From Bacillota bacterium (GTDB lineage: Bacteria > Bacillota > Clostridia > Acetivibrionales > DSM-1351): 64,000 bases of DNA. Below the pieces are notes generated by a model. That model saw only the letters and a program-made list of their open reading frames with translations. It searched no databases and was not told the DNA's origin. The first letter of the stretch is position 1; the number at the start of each line of letters is the position of its first letter. The position numbers and the translations under genes were made by a program. Of this stretch, positions 7,884-15,399 are shown piece by piece. Location: the NCBI GenBank assembly GCA_023400235.1, contig JAEXFI010000029.1, positions 70,065 to 134,064 on the forward strand, written 5' to 3'.

Positions 7884-7904
7884 TTACATTCATACCGAAT
7901 GTAT
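7884..7904. promoter_or_regulatory. Third copy of the TetR operator, before the MFS gene
   Basis: Arms TTACATTC (7884-7891) and GAATGTAT (7897-7904) flank five bases, the same design as the site at 7175-7195 (13 of the 16 arm positions identical). It lies 17 bases before the MFS start codon, so bound repressor would block transcription into the pump gene. Confidence 0.65.
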
Positions 7905-7921
7905 GAAAGAGAGGAAATTCA

Positions 7922-9154
7922 ATGAATTCAAAATTATTTAACCGCAACTTCACTTTATTGCTTCTTGGACAGATAAGCTCACTTTTCGGTAATACCATTC
8001 TTAGATTTGCTTTATCCATGTACATTTTGGAGGTCACCGGCTCCGCCACAATCTTCGCAGGCCTTCTGGCAATTTCAATCGTTCCTACAATCCTGCTCTC
8101 TCCCCTTGGCGGCATATTGGCAGACAGGGTAAACAGACGAAATATCATGGTTGCACTGGATTTTGTGTCGGGGGTCTCGGTGCTGCTTTTTGTATTTATT
8201 CTTTCTGATAGTAACGTCGTCACAGCCATTGGAGTACTTATGGTTATCCTGTCGATTCTGGCGGCTTTTGAATCTCCTGCGGCAGCTGCCTGTGTTCCTC
8301 AGCTTCAGGAAGGTGATAATGTTATTCGTGCCAATGCTGCAGTTTATCAGGTGTCAGCTTTGGCAGGACTGGTAGCACCCATTCTGGGCAGTGTCTTTTA
8401 TTCAATCTTCGGACTATACCCTATTTTGATAGTAAGTGTGGCATGCTTCTTTATAACGGCTTTGTTCGAGTGCTTTATAAAATTGGTGCATACCCCTTCC
8501 AGCACGGGAAACAGTGTTTTAACCATTATAAAAAATGACTTTTCAGCAAGCCTGAGGTTTATGACAAGGGAGCAGCCAGATATTTTAAAGCTTTTGCTGC
8601 TAATTGCCATCATCAGCTTTTTTATTACGAGTCTTGGGACTGTAGGAATGCCCTTTATGATACGGAAGGTCCTCGGCTTGGACGCAACCTTTTATGGGGC
8701 GGCTGAGAGTGCACTTGGAGCTGCTTCCATTGCAGGAAGTATTGCGGCAGGCTTGCTTGTGGGCAAATTTAAGGTTTCAAAGCTGTATCTGCTGCTCGCC
8801 GCCCTGGGAGTCAGCTTGCTTCCTGCAGGCCTGGCCTTTTTGCTCAAGGCTCCCACTATGGTTTCCTATGCCTCAATTATTCTATCCTTTGTATTGGCTC
8901 AGCTTCCGGCCACGGTTTTTTCGGTATTCGGACTGTCCATCATACAGCAAAATACGCCCAACCAGCTTCTGGGAAAAGTCATGTCCTACGCCGCAACCAT
9001 AACATTGTGCGCACAACCGCTGGGACAAATAGTATATGGTATTGTTTTTGATTTGCTGCACAACAGGGTATTCTTGATTATTATACCCTCTGCAATCCTG
9101 TTGTACCTGGCAGGTACAGCTTCAAAGAGAATGTTTTCAAACTTTGAGAAATAG
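7922..9154 (+). CDS. MFS efflux transporter
   Basis: This 410-residue protein has about twelve hydrophobic segments and the MFS motif A loop GGILADRVNRRNIMV near residues 65-79. Its overall pattern is like the enterobactin-exporter/macrolide-efflux group (MFS_3 type, FxxLxxGQxxSxxG start: NFTLLLLGQISSLFGN). A GAGAGG site precedes the ATG. A TetR operator lies immediately upstream and a TetR gene precedes it, as expected for inducible drug or siderophore efflux. The cargo is unknown. Its stop codon is followed in the same frame by the decayed end of a methyltransferase gene. Confidence 0.9.
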   Translation: MNSKLFNRNFTLLLLGQISSLFGNTILRFALSMYILEVTGSATIFAGLLAISIVPTILLSPLGGILADRVNRRNIMVALDFVSGVSVLLFVFILSDSNVVTAIGVLMVILSILAAFESPAAAACVPQLQEGDNVIRANAAVYQVSALAGLVAPILGSVFYSIFGLYPILIVSVACFFITALFECFIKLVHTPSSTGNSVLTIIKNDFSASLRFMTREQPDILKLLLLIAIISFFITSLGTVGMPFMIRKVLGLDATFYGAAESALGAASIAGSIAAGLLVGKFKVSKLYLLLAALGVSLLPAGLAFLLKAPTMVSYASIILSFVLAQLPATVFSVFGLSIIQQNTPNQLLGKVMSYAATITLCAQPLGQIVYGIVFDLLHNRVFLIIIPSAILLYLAGTASKRMFSNFEK

Positions 9155-9166
9155 CCGGGAATACAT

Positions 9167-9355
9167 AAAAAGCTGACACCGGACGGGCAATTCGTCCTTG
9201 TGGCAGAAAAGTATAAAATTGAGTATCATATGAAGGATTATAACACTGCACAGCTTACAAAAGCTTTGCTGGGGGACAGCGGCTTCAGAACAGTCCAATT
9301 GTTTGAAAACAGCAGGCATATTTGCGTTCTGGGGTCAAAAGAGCCATACATATAG
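9167..9355 (+). pseudogene. C-terminal remnant of a SAM-dependent methyltransferase
   Basis: In the same frame as the MFS gene, and with no start codon near its beginning, the DNA encodes about 62 residues ending at TAG 9353-9355. The reading LTPDGQFVLVAEKY ... LLGDSGFRTVQLFEN ... ICVLGSKEPYI has the look of the last third of a class I methyltransferase (LxPGGxFVLV, then a GFxxV strand and closing beta strands). The N-terminal SAM-binding part is missing. It is probably a deletion remnant. Its last 66 bases, plus 3 beyond the stop codon, are repeated at 12981-13049. Confidence 0.6.
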
Positions 9356-9358
9356 CAA
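9290..9358 (+). repeat. 69-bp direct repeat, copy A
   Basis: Bases 9290-9340 are identical to 12981-13031 (51 of 51), and after six differing bases the next 12 match as well. Copy A is the in-frame end of the methyltransferase remnant. The two copies flank a 3.6-kb segment with two lipoproteins, a TetR gene and an IS remnant. Confidence 0.9.
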
Positions 9359-9558
9359 CTGTCCGAGTGTAGAGAGAAAACTTCAAAAGGAGTTACCCGC
9401 CATAATACTTTCTCCGCTTTCGACTGTATTTGCAAATCCCTCTATGTCTGGTTGCAGCGGTAAATATTACTGAATTAATTGTTTCACAACATCACATAAT
9501 TAAAAAAAGAATCTTTTGTTTAGTTCTTCATCCGTACATTCAAGTACCAACTTTTTAA

Positions 9559-10542
9559 TCAGAACTCAAAATAGATATACCCACTGATATCCTTGTTCGG
9601 AACATATTTGGTGCCATCAAACATAAAGATAATCTGATCCTTTAGCGGCTTTACTGGCGTTATATTGTCATGGTTCCTGGGAAGCTCCTCCAGAGCTTTT
9701 TTTTGGGATTGCAAATTCAAAATTACATCAATTAAAGATGGATTGCTTTTATTGTATTCCAATTCATAGTTAAATTTGCTTTCATATGAGCCATGCAACG
9801 TATTTGAACATTGCACATTGAATATTTGATTTATTTTCCCTCCCCCGCTATGCTCTAAAACAGTCAACCGTTGGAACGAACCTTTATAATCAGCTGTAAC
9901 ATACTCAAACACTTCTTTTTTCCCATCCTTGTTAATATCACATAAAGATATGCTAATATCTCCAAAAGCTCTCTGAGCATAAGCTACTGTGTAATGTTCT
10001 CCATCTTTCGTCAAGACCAAGGTTGCATTCTCCTCTAGCCCAGGAATATCATTATAAAAGCAATAGGTTACAACCAAGACAATATCATCATTATTGGATG
10101 ACAAAATATTACCGCTGGTTACACTCTGTATAATAAAATGATCAACTGGATCTTTCTTCGGTACAAGAGCAAGCAGGCTTGAGATCATATAATTTATACT
10201 ATCAGAGTCAAGTAATTGCATAGCATTTTTTACTCTATCGTTTTTGTATTCAATAGCAGCTGGGGTGTATTTATTCTTTGAAATTGAATTTGGGTTAATT
10301 GTTGGTTGTTCAGTTTCTACTGGTGGATTTATTGACTTTTTCTGCTGCGTTTCTTGAACTGCTGAATTTGATGTATCTTCTTGTTGTGAGTGAATGACTT
10401 GTGCGGTGGCAAAGGCTGAAAGAGATGCTTCATTAGTGTTTTTCATAGATACTTGTGACGTCTTTTGTATGTTTCGCGAGCAGGAGACAGTAAATACCAA
10501 TATCCCAAATAAGATTAAAAAATTTATAATTTTAAATTTCAT
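9559..10542 (-). CDS. Hypothetical lipoprotein with FG-GAP/integrin-like C-terminal stretch
   Basis: This 327-residue protein begins with a lipoprotein signal (KIINFLILFGILVFTVSC; lipobox Cys at about residue 21), so it is probably anchored outside the membrane. A Ser/Thr/Gln-rich linker (about 25-90) follows. The mature part contains the calcium-loop-like DINKDGKKEVFEYV near residue 214, similar to FG-GAP/VCBS-type repeats. The ATG at 10542 is chosen because GAGGGAG lies 8 bases upstream. Not recognised beyond this. It stands alone between the two direct repeats. Confidence 0.7.
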   Translation of the reverse strand: MKFKIINFLILFGILVFTVSCSRNIQKTSQVSMKNTNEASLSAFATAQVIHSQQEDTSNSAVQETQQKKSINPPVETEQPTINPNSISKNKYTPAAIEYKNDRVKNAMQLLDSDSINYMISSLLALVPKKDPVDHFIIQSVTSGNILSSNNDDIVLVVTYCFYNDIPGLEENATLVLTKDGEHYTVAYAQRAFGDISISLCDINKDGKKEVFEYVTADYKGSFQRLTVLEHSGGGKINQIFNVQCSNTLHGSYESKFNYELEYNKSNPSLIDVILNLQSQKKALEELPRNHDNITPVKPLKDQIIFMFDGTKYVPNKDISGYIYFEF

Positions 10543-10773
10543 CTTTATTACTCCCTCTAACTGCATGATTTATTACACAATATTAAACCACTACGCTTCA
10601 GCAAGCCAAGGATATCACTTTTTACTGGAAATGTAAATGTCGATTGCGAATTATCACAACTTCAATCACAGGGCATTTTACCATAACTTCCTTGATAGTT
10701 GTATTTAATCAGGGTAGTATACAAAATCTGCAAGACCATGATGGATATATAAATAAAAATCCGTAGCATATCG

Positions 10774-11682
10774 TCACCTTGTTACTTTAATATCCCCGTT
10801 TCGAGTTTCCAGTTCTACGGCTATTTCAGGATAAGCACCAACGGTTCCGACGGCAGTGTTATCCGTAATTGCAAGCTGGTCTGCAAAAGAAGTACCAAGA
10901 GAGCCTTGTTTGGTTATTGCTGAAAATTTAAAAGCAAGCTCACTGGGAAGTGTTACCGTAAGAGTTCCATTTTTGGAGTATGCGGAAATATTGCTTGTCA
11001 CATCTGCAAAGGAAATATCTATGGAACCCTCTCCGGAGGCGTTAAAGGAGCCGGAACCATGAAGATCGGAAGCGGTCAGCTTCCCACCCTTTGATTGATA
11101 GTTGATTGTTCCGTTAATCTGATTCATGGAAGTTGTGGCGTTGGTGGTCTGTATGTTTACTTCAACCGCATTAATATTTTCAAAACTCAAACTGCCGTTT
11201 GTACTGGTAGCCTTTACATTTGATGCCTTTGTATTTGAAACTTCCACTACGCCGCTTGTAGTATCAACATTGAAACTACCTGATAAATTCAGGGCAATTT
11301 CCGAACTGATTGTTCCGCTTGTAGAATGCAGGGATAAGCTATTCGTATAGTCCTGCGGAATATAAATTTCTATATAGGATTCAAAATTGGAACGTCTTGG
11401 CCTGTCACCCTCTGTAATCAGCAGTTCGCCATTTTGCGTGGAGGTTTTGGCGTAATAGCTCTTTTTATCCTCGTTCATGTATTCTTTTACTATCACTTTG
11501 GCATTATCACTTTCCAAAACATGAATATCATCTGCATCATAATCAAGCCGAAGGCTCTCAAAATCTTCCGTATCAAATGTAAGAGTATTGGCAAGCACAG
11601 TTGCCTTTTGTCCTCCGCACCCTGATAAAATCCCCATGAGTAAAAAAACAACACAGGTGAATAAAATAAAATTGCGTTTCAT
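10774..11682 (-). CDS. DUF4097-like beta-helix lipoprotein
   Basis: This 302-residue protein starts with a lipoprotein signal (FILFTCVVFLLMGILSGCGG, Cys near 21). The rest is a repetitive series of short beta strands with Ser/Thr/Gly turns (patterns such as TTSGVVEVSNTKAS, STNGSLSFENINA, NGTLTVTLP and a final RNGDIKVTR). This is the signature of DUF4097/LiaG-like putative adhesins, and the likely fold is a right-handed beta-helix at the outer membrane face. The ATG at 11682 follows a GAAGGGGGAA site. A TetR operator palindrome lies 25 bases upstream and the tetR gene is next to it. Confidence 0.78.
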   Translation of the reverse strand: MKRNFILFTCVVFLLMGILSGCGGQKATVLANTLTFDTEDFESLRLDYDADDIHVLESDNAKVIVKEYMNEDKKSYYAKTSTQNGELLITEGDRPRRSNFESYIEIYIPQDYTNSLSLHSTSGTISSEIALNLSGSFNVDTTSGVVEVSNTKASNVKATSTNGSLSFENINAVEVNIQTTNATTSMNQINGTINYQSKGGKLTASDLHGSGSFNASGEGSIDISFADVTSNISAYSKNGTLTVTLPSELAFKFSAITKQGSLGTSFADQLAITDNTAVGTVGAYPEIAVELETRNGDIKVTR

Positions 11683-11706
11683 AAGAATTATTCCCCCTTC
11701 ACTTAT

Positions 11707-11717
11707 TGAACTGTTCA
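11707..11717. promoter_or_regulatory. TetR operator before the DUF4097-like lipoprotein gene
   Basis: TGAACTGTTCA is a perfect palindrome followed by TTTAAT. The same layout (TGAACCGTTCA then TTCAAT) lies in front of the neighbouring tetR gene at 12446-12456. The shared sequence suggests one regulator for both genes. Confidence 0.55.
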
Positions 11718-11764
11718 TTTAATAAGGTCATATTTTTTTACGGAGCGCTTGCCCCGTAAAAATT

Positions 11765-12427
11765 TTACTGCTTGTATGCGTGAAACAGGTTATCCATGCA
11801 TATGCTTTTGGCTGTTGCAACAGAAATATTCTTTTGTGTCTCGAAAGCGTCATTTGTAATGTGCATTCCCCACCAGGACAGTGTTTCAATGATTAAGCGC
11901 GTAACATATTGTGGTAACTCAACTTGACGAAAAGTTCCGTTCTGAATGTACTGTGTGATGTACGATAGAACCTGATTGTAAAATTTCTGCCTATATTCTT
12001 TATAATAAGCGGTCAGTTTTCCCAAATCATCAGGATTTTTTTCAATGAGTAAGCAGCCAATTCCGTACTTTGAAATAACATCAAATGCGTCAGACAGCAT
12101 TTGTTCCAAAGGATAATTTGTAATGTCGTCAAGATGAGCAGAAAAAGCTTTTGTATTTTGTTCAAATGCTTCCATGATTTCATGATCTAAAGAATCAAAT
12201 AGCTCCGAATGAATTGGCAACTCAAACTCCTGTGTAACAAATGATGGCTCTATTGTTCCTTTTAGAAGAAAACTCAATAGTTCTCTTTTTCCTGTAAAGT
12301 AAACATAAAGCATACCAGTTGACAAGCCAATTTCTTTTGCTATATCTTTCATTTGTGTCCTTGCATACCCTTTGTTGATGAATAATTGACTAGCTGCGTC
12401 AAATATCAGATTCATTCTATTTTCCAT
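11765..12427 (-). CDS. TetR-family regulator (lipoprotein module)
   Basis: This 220-residue regulator has a TetR DNA-binding domain at about 5-50 (TQMKDIAKEIGLSTGMLYVYFTGKREL) and a helical C-terminal domain. GAGGTG lies upstream of the ATG. It is encoded just before the DUF4097-like lipoprotein gene on the same strand with 82 bases between. A weak hairpin with arms TTTTTACGG and CCGTAAAAA (11735-11762) lies in that gap. Operators in front of both genes suggest self-control and control of the lipoprotein. Confidence 0.9.
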   Translation of the reverse strand: MENRMNLIFDAASQLFINKGYARTQMKDIAKEIGLSTGMLYVYFTGKRELLSFLLKGTIEPSFVTQEFELPIHSELFDSLDHEIMEAFEQNTKAFSAHLDDITNYPLEQMLSDAFDVISKYGIGCLLIEKNPDDLGKLTAYYKEYRQKFYNQVLSYITQYIQNGTFRQVELPQYVTRLIIETLSWWGMHITNDAFETQKNISVATAKSICMDNLFHAYKQ

Positions 12428-12445
12428 TTAGCTCACCTCTTTTAC

Positions 12446-12495
12446 TGAACCGTTCATTCAATTATTATTGTATTACTTTTTGCTTTAAACGTCAA
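12446..12495 (-). promoter_or_regulatory. Promoter and operator of the tetR-lipoprotein module
   Basis: On the minus strand TTGACG (12495-12490), 17 bases, then TACAAT (12472-12467). The palindrome TGAACGGTTCA (12456-12446) follows the -10 box by about 10 bases, covering the likely start of transcription, as in TetR-type repression. Confidence 0.68.
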
Positions 12496-12592
12496 GGAAT
12501 TTTATAGTACGAAATCTAAGTTCCGCTCCCCAAACCCGGCTAGGTTGCGTCATATCTTGACGCTCCACTGAAAATTATCAATTAAAGCAAAA

Positions 12593-12611
12593 AACGAGGC
12601 TTCCCCTCGTT
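12593..12611 (-). terminator. Terminator behind the transposase remnant
   Basis: AACGAGG (12593-12599) pairs with CCTCGTT (12605-12611). On the minus strand the hairpin is followed by TTTTTT from the flanking A-run. It begins within the stop codon of the transposase remnant. Confidence 0.6.
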
Positions 12612-12845
12612 ACATTGCCAGTTCTTTTACCAGATTCCTGCCGCTTTTAGCAAAAATGTTGACCACCCGCCGTAAGTTGTATACCAAAAATGCGAACGAC
12701 TGTTCCGCACTCATCCGCTCCTGTGTCCGGCATAAGAATTGCCGGTAGCCCCCACACGGCTTTTATTGTCCCAAAGCTGTGCTCTATGGTTTGACTTCGT
12801 TCCTGATGCTTTTCTTTTTCTTTAGGGTCAAAATTCAATATAGAC
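12610..12845 (-). pseudogene. Frameshifted C-terminal remnant of an IS transposase (IS1182-like)
   Basis: The minus strand encodes SQTIEHSFGTIKAVWG and, after a one-base frame change near 12748, YRQFLCRTQERMSAEQSFAF and then LVYNLRRVVNIF, ending at TAA 12612-12610. The motif EHSFGTIK and the closing E...YNLRR pattern are typical of the DDE transposases of IS1182-type elements. The N-terminal two-thirds and the catalytic Asp residues are missing, so it is inactive. It shows past IS activity in this scarred region. Confidence 0.7.
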
Positions 12846-12851
12846 ATTATA

Positions 12852-12902
12852 TTGACGATCCAATCCAGCAGTGGTATTATACAACTAGACATTATAATGT
12901 CT
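12852..12902 (+). promoter_or_regulatory. Strong promoter with a palindromic operator driving a truncated ORF
   Basis: TTGACG (12852-12857), 17 bases, TATTAT (12875-12880) make a good promoter. The perfect 16-bp palindrome AGACATTATAATGTCT (12887-12902) lies at the start of transcription. TAAGGAGG follows at 12906-12913, 8 bases before an ATG at 12922. The regulator that binds is unknown; no gene for it is obvious beside it. Confidence 0.55.
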
Positions 12903-12921
12903 TTGTAAGGAGGCTAATTGA

Positions 12922-13077
12922 ATGAATACAGAACAAGATACGTTTTTTGCCCAACAGGCTCTTGCTACTTTGTTTTCAGTACAGTCCAATTGTTTGAAAA
13001 CAGCAGGCATATTTGCGTTCTGGGGTCAAAATATCAATACATATAGCAAATATATGCCCTCTGCCTCCTCTATTTGA
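12922..13077 (+). pseudogene. Truncated ORF fused out of frame to the methyltransferase end
   Basis: A 51-codon reading begins MNTEQDTFFAQQALATLFS after a strong promoter and ribosome site. From codon 20 it runs into the 69-bp repeat, but in a different frame from the methyltransferase remnant, and then stops. The first 19 codons are probably the true start of a lost gene, with the rest removed by a deletion ending in the repeat. I do not recognise the N-terminal sequence. Whether the short peptide is made or matters is unknown. Confidence 0.4.
12981..13049 (+). repeat. 69-bp direct repeat, copy B
   Basis: This is the second copy of the segment at 9290-9358, with an identical 51-bp core. Here it is joined to unrelated upstream sequence and read in another frame. 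Confidence 0.9.
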
Positions 13078-13133
13078 TAAAAGTATGGCTCTTTTTAAAA
13101 ACACCTTGTTTACATGTGACATACTTTCCAAAA

Positions 13134-14042
13134 TCACTTTGTTTTCATTACAAATTCATCAAAGGCTCTATTGATTTCTTCTTCATGTCCTTCCATCAAA
13201 TGGCCACCTCCCTCTAGTGACACAAAAGTGCAATCTGGAATTCTTTCAATCCACATTTTCACGCCTTCAGCATCTGCTAACTTGTCATCCTTGGAATGAA
13301 TACTTAGAACCGGCACTTCCAGCTTACTCATATCATAATCCATATAATTATTATACATTACCGTATTGGTAACCTTGGCATCAAATACAATCCCTGCCTT
13401 TTTTTCTTTAAGAGGTATAATCATTTTGATAGTTTCTTGCTTCATACCCATAATAGGCTTAAAAAGTGGACTTATTAGCCACATTGCAACATCGTTACAT
13501 AGAATAGCCGGCGGTCCTGCATATGAAATTTTCTTTTCAGGTGCTTCTATTCCCGGATATCCGGAACAATAAAGAATTAAACCCTTTGTGCGTTCCGGAT
13601 GCATCAGTGCAAATTTGATTGCCGACGTACCGCCTGCCGAGGTAGCCAAAACATATGCCTTTTCTATTTTCAGTTGATCCAGCAATTCAACATATGCTTT
13701 TGCCTGCATATCTATTGTAGCCTTATCAGGTATATCACTCCCTGGATAACCAAATCTGGACGGAGCTAAAATACGATAGGTTTCATACTTTCCGGCTAAA
13801 GTATCATATGCCTGATCATACCCTCCGCAAATACCATGACAGCTGAGGATTACCTCACCCTTGCCTTCATCAATGTAACTTAATTTCCCATAAGAGGTTT
13901 CCACCGCCTTTGCCTTTTCTTCATAGGTGGAAAACCTTGCGCAAGCTTCCTTTCTCACAGATATAAAATTCACTAAACCCAAAAGTGACACTATAAAAAT
14001 AACTCCTGATATAATCCTGCGCTTTCTCCATTTATTTTTCAT
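13134..14042 (-). CDS. Alpha/beta hydrolase with N-terminal membrane anchor
   Basis: This 302-residue protein has one N-terminal hydrophobic segment (about 10-27), then an alpha/beta-hydrolase domain. The oxyanion region is SCHGICGGYD, the nucleophile elbow is ATSAGGT (Ser near residue 146; Ala replaces the usual first Gly), the acid is in SIHSKDDKLAD, and the His is in EGGGHLMEGH. It would act at the outer membrane face as an esterase, lipase-like or peptidase-like enzyme. The start overlaps the end of the upstream TetR gene by 11 bases, so the two are co-expressed. The substrate is unknown. Confidence 0.88.
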   Translation of the reverse strand: MKNKWRKRRIISGVIFIVSLLGLVNFISVRKEACARFSTYEEKAKAVETSYGKLSYIDEGKGEVILSCHGICGGYDQAYDTLAGKYETYRILAPSRFGYPGSDIPDKATIDMQAKAYVELLDQLKIEKAYVLATSAGGTSAIKFALMHPERTKGLILYCSGYPGIEAPEKKISYAGPPAILCNDVAMWLISPLFKPIMGMKQETIKMIIPLKEKKAGIVFDAKVTNTVMYNNYMDYDMSKLEVPVLSIHSKDDKLADAEGVKMWIERIPDCTFVSLEGGGHLMEGHEEEINRAFDEFVMKTK

Positions 14043-14667
14043 TTTCTATGGCCTCCCTGTTCCTGTAATTTCGTCCAAAGGCCTTTACATGTTGGTATAG
14101 CAGCTCCTTTATTGCTGCTTCCTGTTGGGGTTCACAATCATATTGTTGAAACAGTAATAAAATAGGTCCATAAAATTGAAGTGCTATCACCTGCTCATCT
14201 TCCTTATGAAAAAGGCCGCCTTCTACCAACTTAAAAAAAGTCATGGCTTGTCTATTAATTACGCCCTTTAGAAAAAATTCATTGTAATATGCTGCAAATG
14301 CTTTATTATTGAATTGCTCTCTCATTAATAATTTTCGGAAACTTGAAATCATTGGGTCTTTTGTATATAGCTGAAACAGGCCCCATGACATTTCACAAAG
14401 CTGTTCTTCTGAAAGCTCTCCATAGCCCTTTGAGACTTCTTTTTTTATTGCCTCCGGAACTTTATTTAAAGTATAGGCTTCATGTACTCTTATTTTCATT
14501 TCTGCAACTACTTTATGTAAAATATCCTCTTTATTTTTATAGTGTTTGTATAATGCACTTTCTCTCACACCAACTTCCCTTGCTATTTCTCGAACTGAGA
14601 CCCCATCAAAGCCCTTCCTGGAGAACAACTCCAAGGAAACTGTCAATATGCGCTCTTTTGTATTCAT
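14032..14667 (-). CDS. TetR-family regulator (alpha/beta hydrolase operon)
   Basis: This 211-residue regulator has a TetR helix-turn-helix at about 8-52 (SVREIAREVGVRESALYKHYKNKEDIL) and a helical sensor domain. The ATG at 14667 follows GGAGG by 7 bases; a start at 14688 would lie inside the operator. It is the first gene of a two-gene operon with the hydrolase. Two operator copies overlap its promoter, one lying exactly between the -35 and -10 boxes, so strong autorepression is expected. Confidence 0.92.
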   Translation of the reverse strand: MNTKERILTVSLELFSRKGFDGVSVREIAREVGVRESALYKHYKNKEDILHKVVAEMKIRVHEAYTLNKVPEAIKKEVSKGYGELSEEQLCEMSWGLFQLYTKDPMISSFRKLLMREQFNNKAFAAYYNEFFLKGVINRQAMTFFKLVEGGLFHKEDEQVIALQFYGPILLLFQQYDCEPQQEAAIKELLYQHVKAFGRNYRNREAIENEK

Positions 14668-14679
14668 AGCTAAACCTCC

Positions 14680-14728
14680 GGTGAACAATTGTTATCCTCA
14701 TTTTAGTTAACATTTGTTCACCTGTCAA
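14680..14728 (-). promoter_or_regulatory. Consensus promoter with two embedded TetR operators
   Basis: On the minus strand TTGACA (14728-14723), 17 bases, TAAAAT (14705-14700). The spacer itself (14722-14706) is the operator GGTGAACAAATGTTAA. A second, inverted copy GGTGAACAATTGTTA lies at 14680-14694 on the plus strand, just after the -10 box. Each is itself a near-palindrome of TGAACA/TGTTAA. Confidence 0.78.
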
Positions 14729-14770
14729 GAGTGTTTTTCTTTGCCTTATCAAATGTAAGAAATGTACGAA

Positions 14771-14808
14771 GGGAAGGTCTCAGCGAATCACTTCGCTGGA
14801 ACCTTCCC
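14771..14808. repeat. Strong hairpin of unknown role
   Basis: GGGAAGGT (14771-14778) pairs with ACCTTCCC (14801-14808), and inside it AGCGAA (14782-14787) pairs with TTCGCT (14792-14797), with a small symmetric bulge. No T-run follows on either side. It stands alone between the tetR promoter and the rpsI terminator; the 14735-14939 stretch holds nothing else I can support. Confidence 0.5.
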
Positions 14809-14939
14809 CTTGAAAGAATTTATATTTTATGTGTTAATTTTGAAGTTGGATGCACATCTGCTGTTGTAAACGTATTGTTCAAGGAGTTATCTCCATTGCG
14901 TATAAAAACATTTCACAAAGTCTGTAACACTTCTTAAAT

Positions 14940-14974
14940 AAAAACCCCCAAACGATACCGTTTGAGGGGTTTTT
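14940..14974 (-). terminator. Terminator after rpsI
   Basis: The arms AAAAACCCC and GGGGTTTTT with inner CAAACG/CGTTTG (one mismatch between) form a long hairpin with loop ATAC. On the minus strand it starts 15 bases after the rpsI stop and ends in TTTTTATTT. It closes the rplM-rpsI unit. Confidence 0.88.
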
Positions 14975-14988
14975 GCATCTTGCGAATA

Positions 14989-15381
14989 TTATCTCTTTGA
15001 GAACTGTGAAGCTTTTCTTGCTTTCTTGAGACCGTATTTCTTTCTTTCCTTCATTCTTGGGTCTCTTGTCAAGAAGCCTGCTTTTTTAAGAGCCGGTCTG
15101 AGTTCTTCATCAGCCTTTAAAAGAGCTCTAGAAATTCCGTGTCTGATTGCACCGGCTTGACCGGTGAAACCTCCGCCGATTACTGTGCATATAACATCAA
15201 ACTTTGTCACTGTATCTGTGAGGGTTAATGGTTGCTTAACTATAACCTTCATTGTCTCTAAACCAAAGTAGTTATCCAATGTTCTTTCATTTATAGTGAT
15301 ATTTCCTTCTCCAGGAACTAGTCTTACTCTCGCTATTGATTTCTTTCTACGTCCTGTACCATAGTAGTATACCTTAGCCAT
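14989..15381 (-). CDS. rpsI: 30S ribosomal protein S9
   Basis: This 130-residue S9 has the standard length. It shows the start YYYGTGRRKKSIARVRL, the GGGFTGQAGAIRHGISRAL core and the C-terminal basic tail ending in FSKR that reaches into the P site of the 30S subunit. It lies 18 bases after rplM, as nearly always in bacteria, and is followed by a clear terminator. It is expressed from the rplM promoter. Confidence 0.98.
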   Translation of the reverse strand: MAKVYYYGTGRRKKSIARVRLVPGEGNITINERTLDNYFGLETMKVIVKQPLTLTDTVTKFDVICTVIGGGFTGQAGAIRHGISRALLKADEELRPALKKAGFLTRDPRMKERKKYGLKKARKASQFSKR

Positions 15382-15399
15382 TATTATATCCTCCCTCCA

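Noticed and set aside
11735..11762. Terminator between tetR and the DUF4097-like gene
   Set aside because: The hairpin has A/T-rich arms but no T-run outside the stem on either strand, so it was only mentioned as a weak structure.
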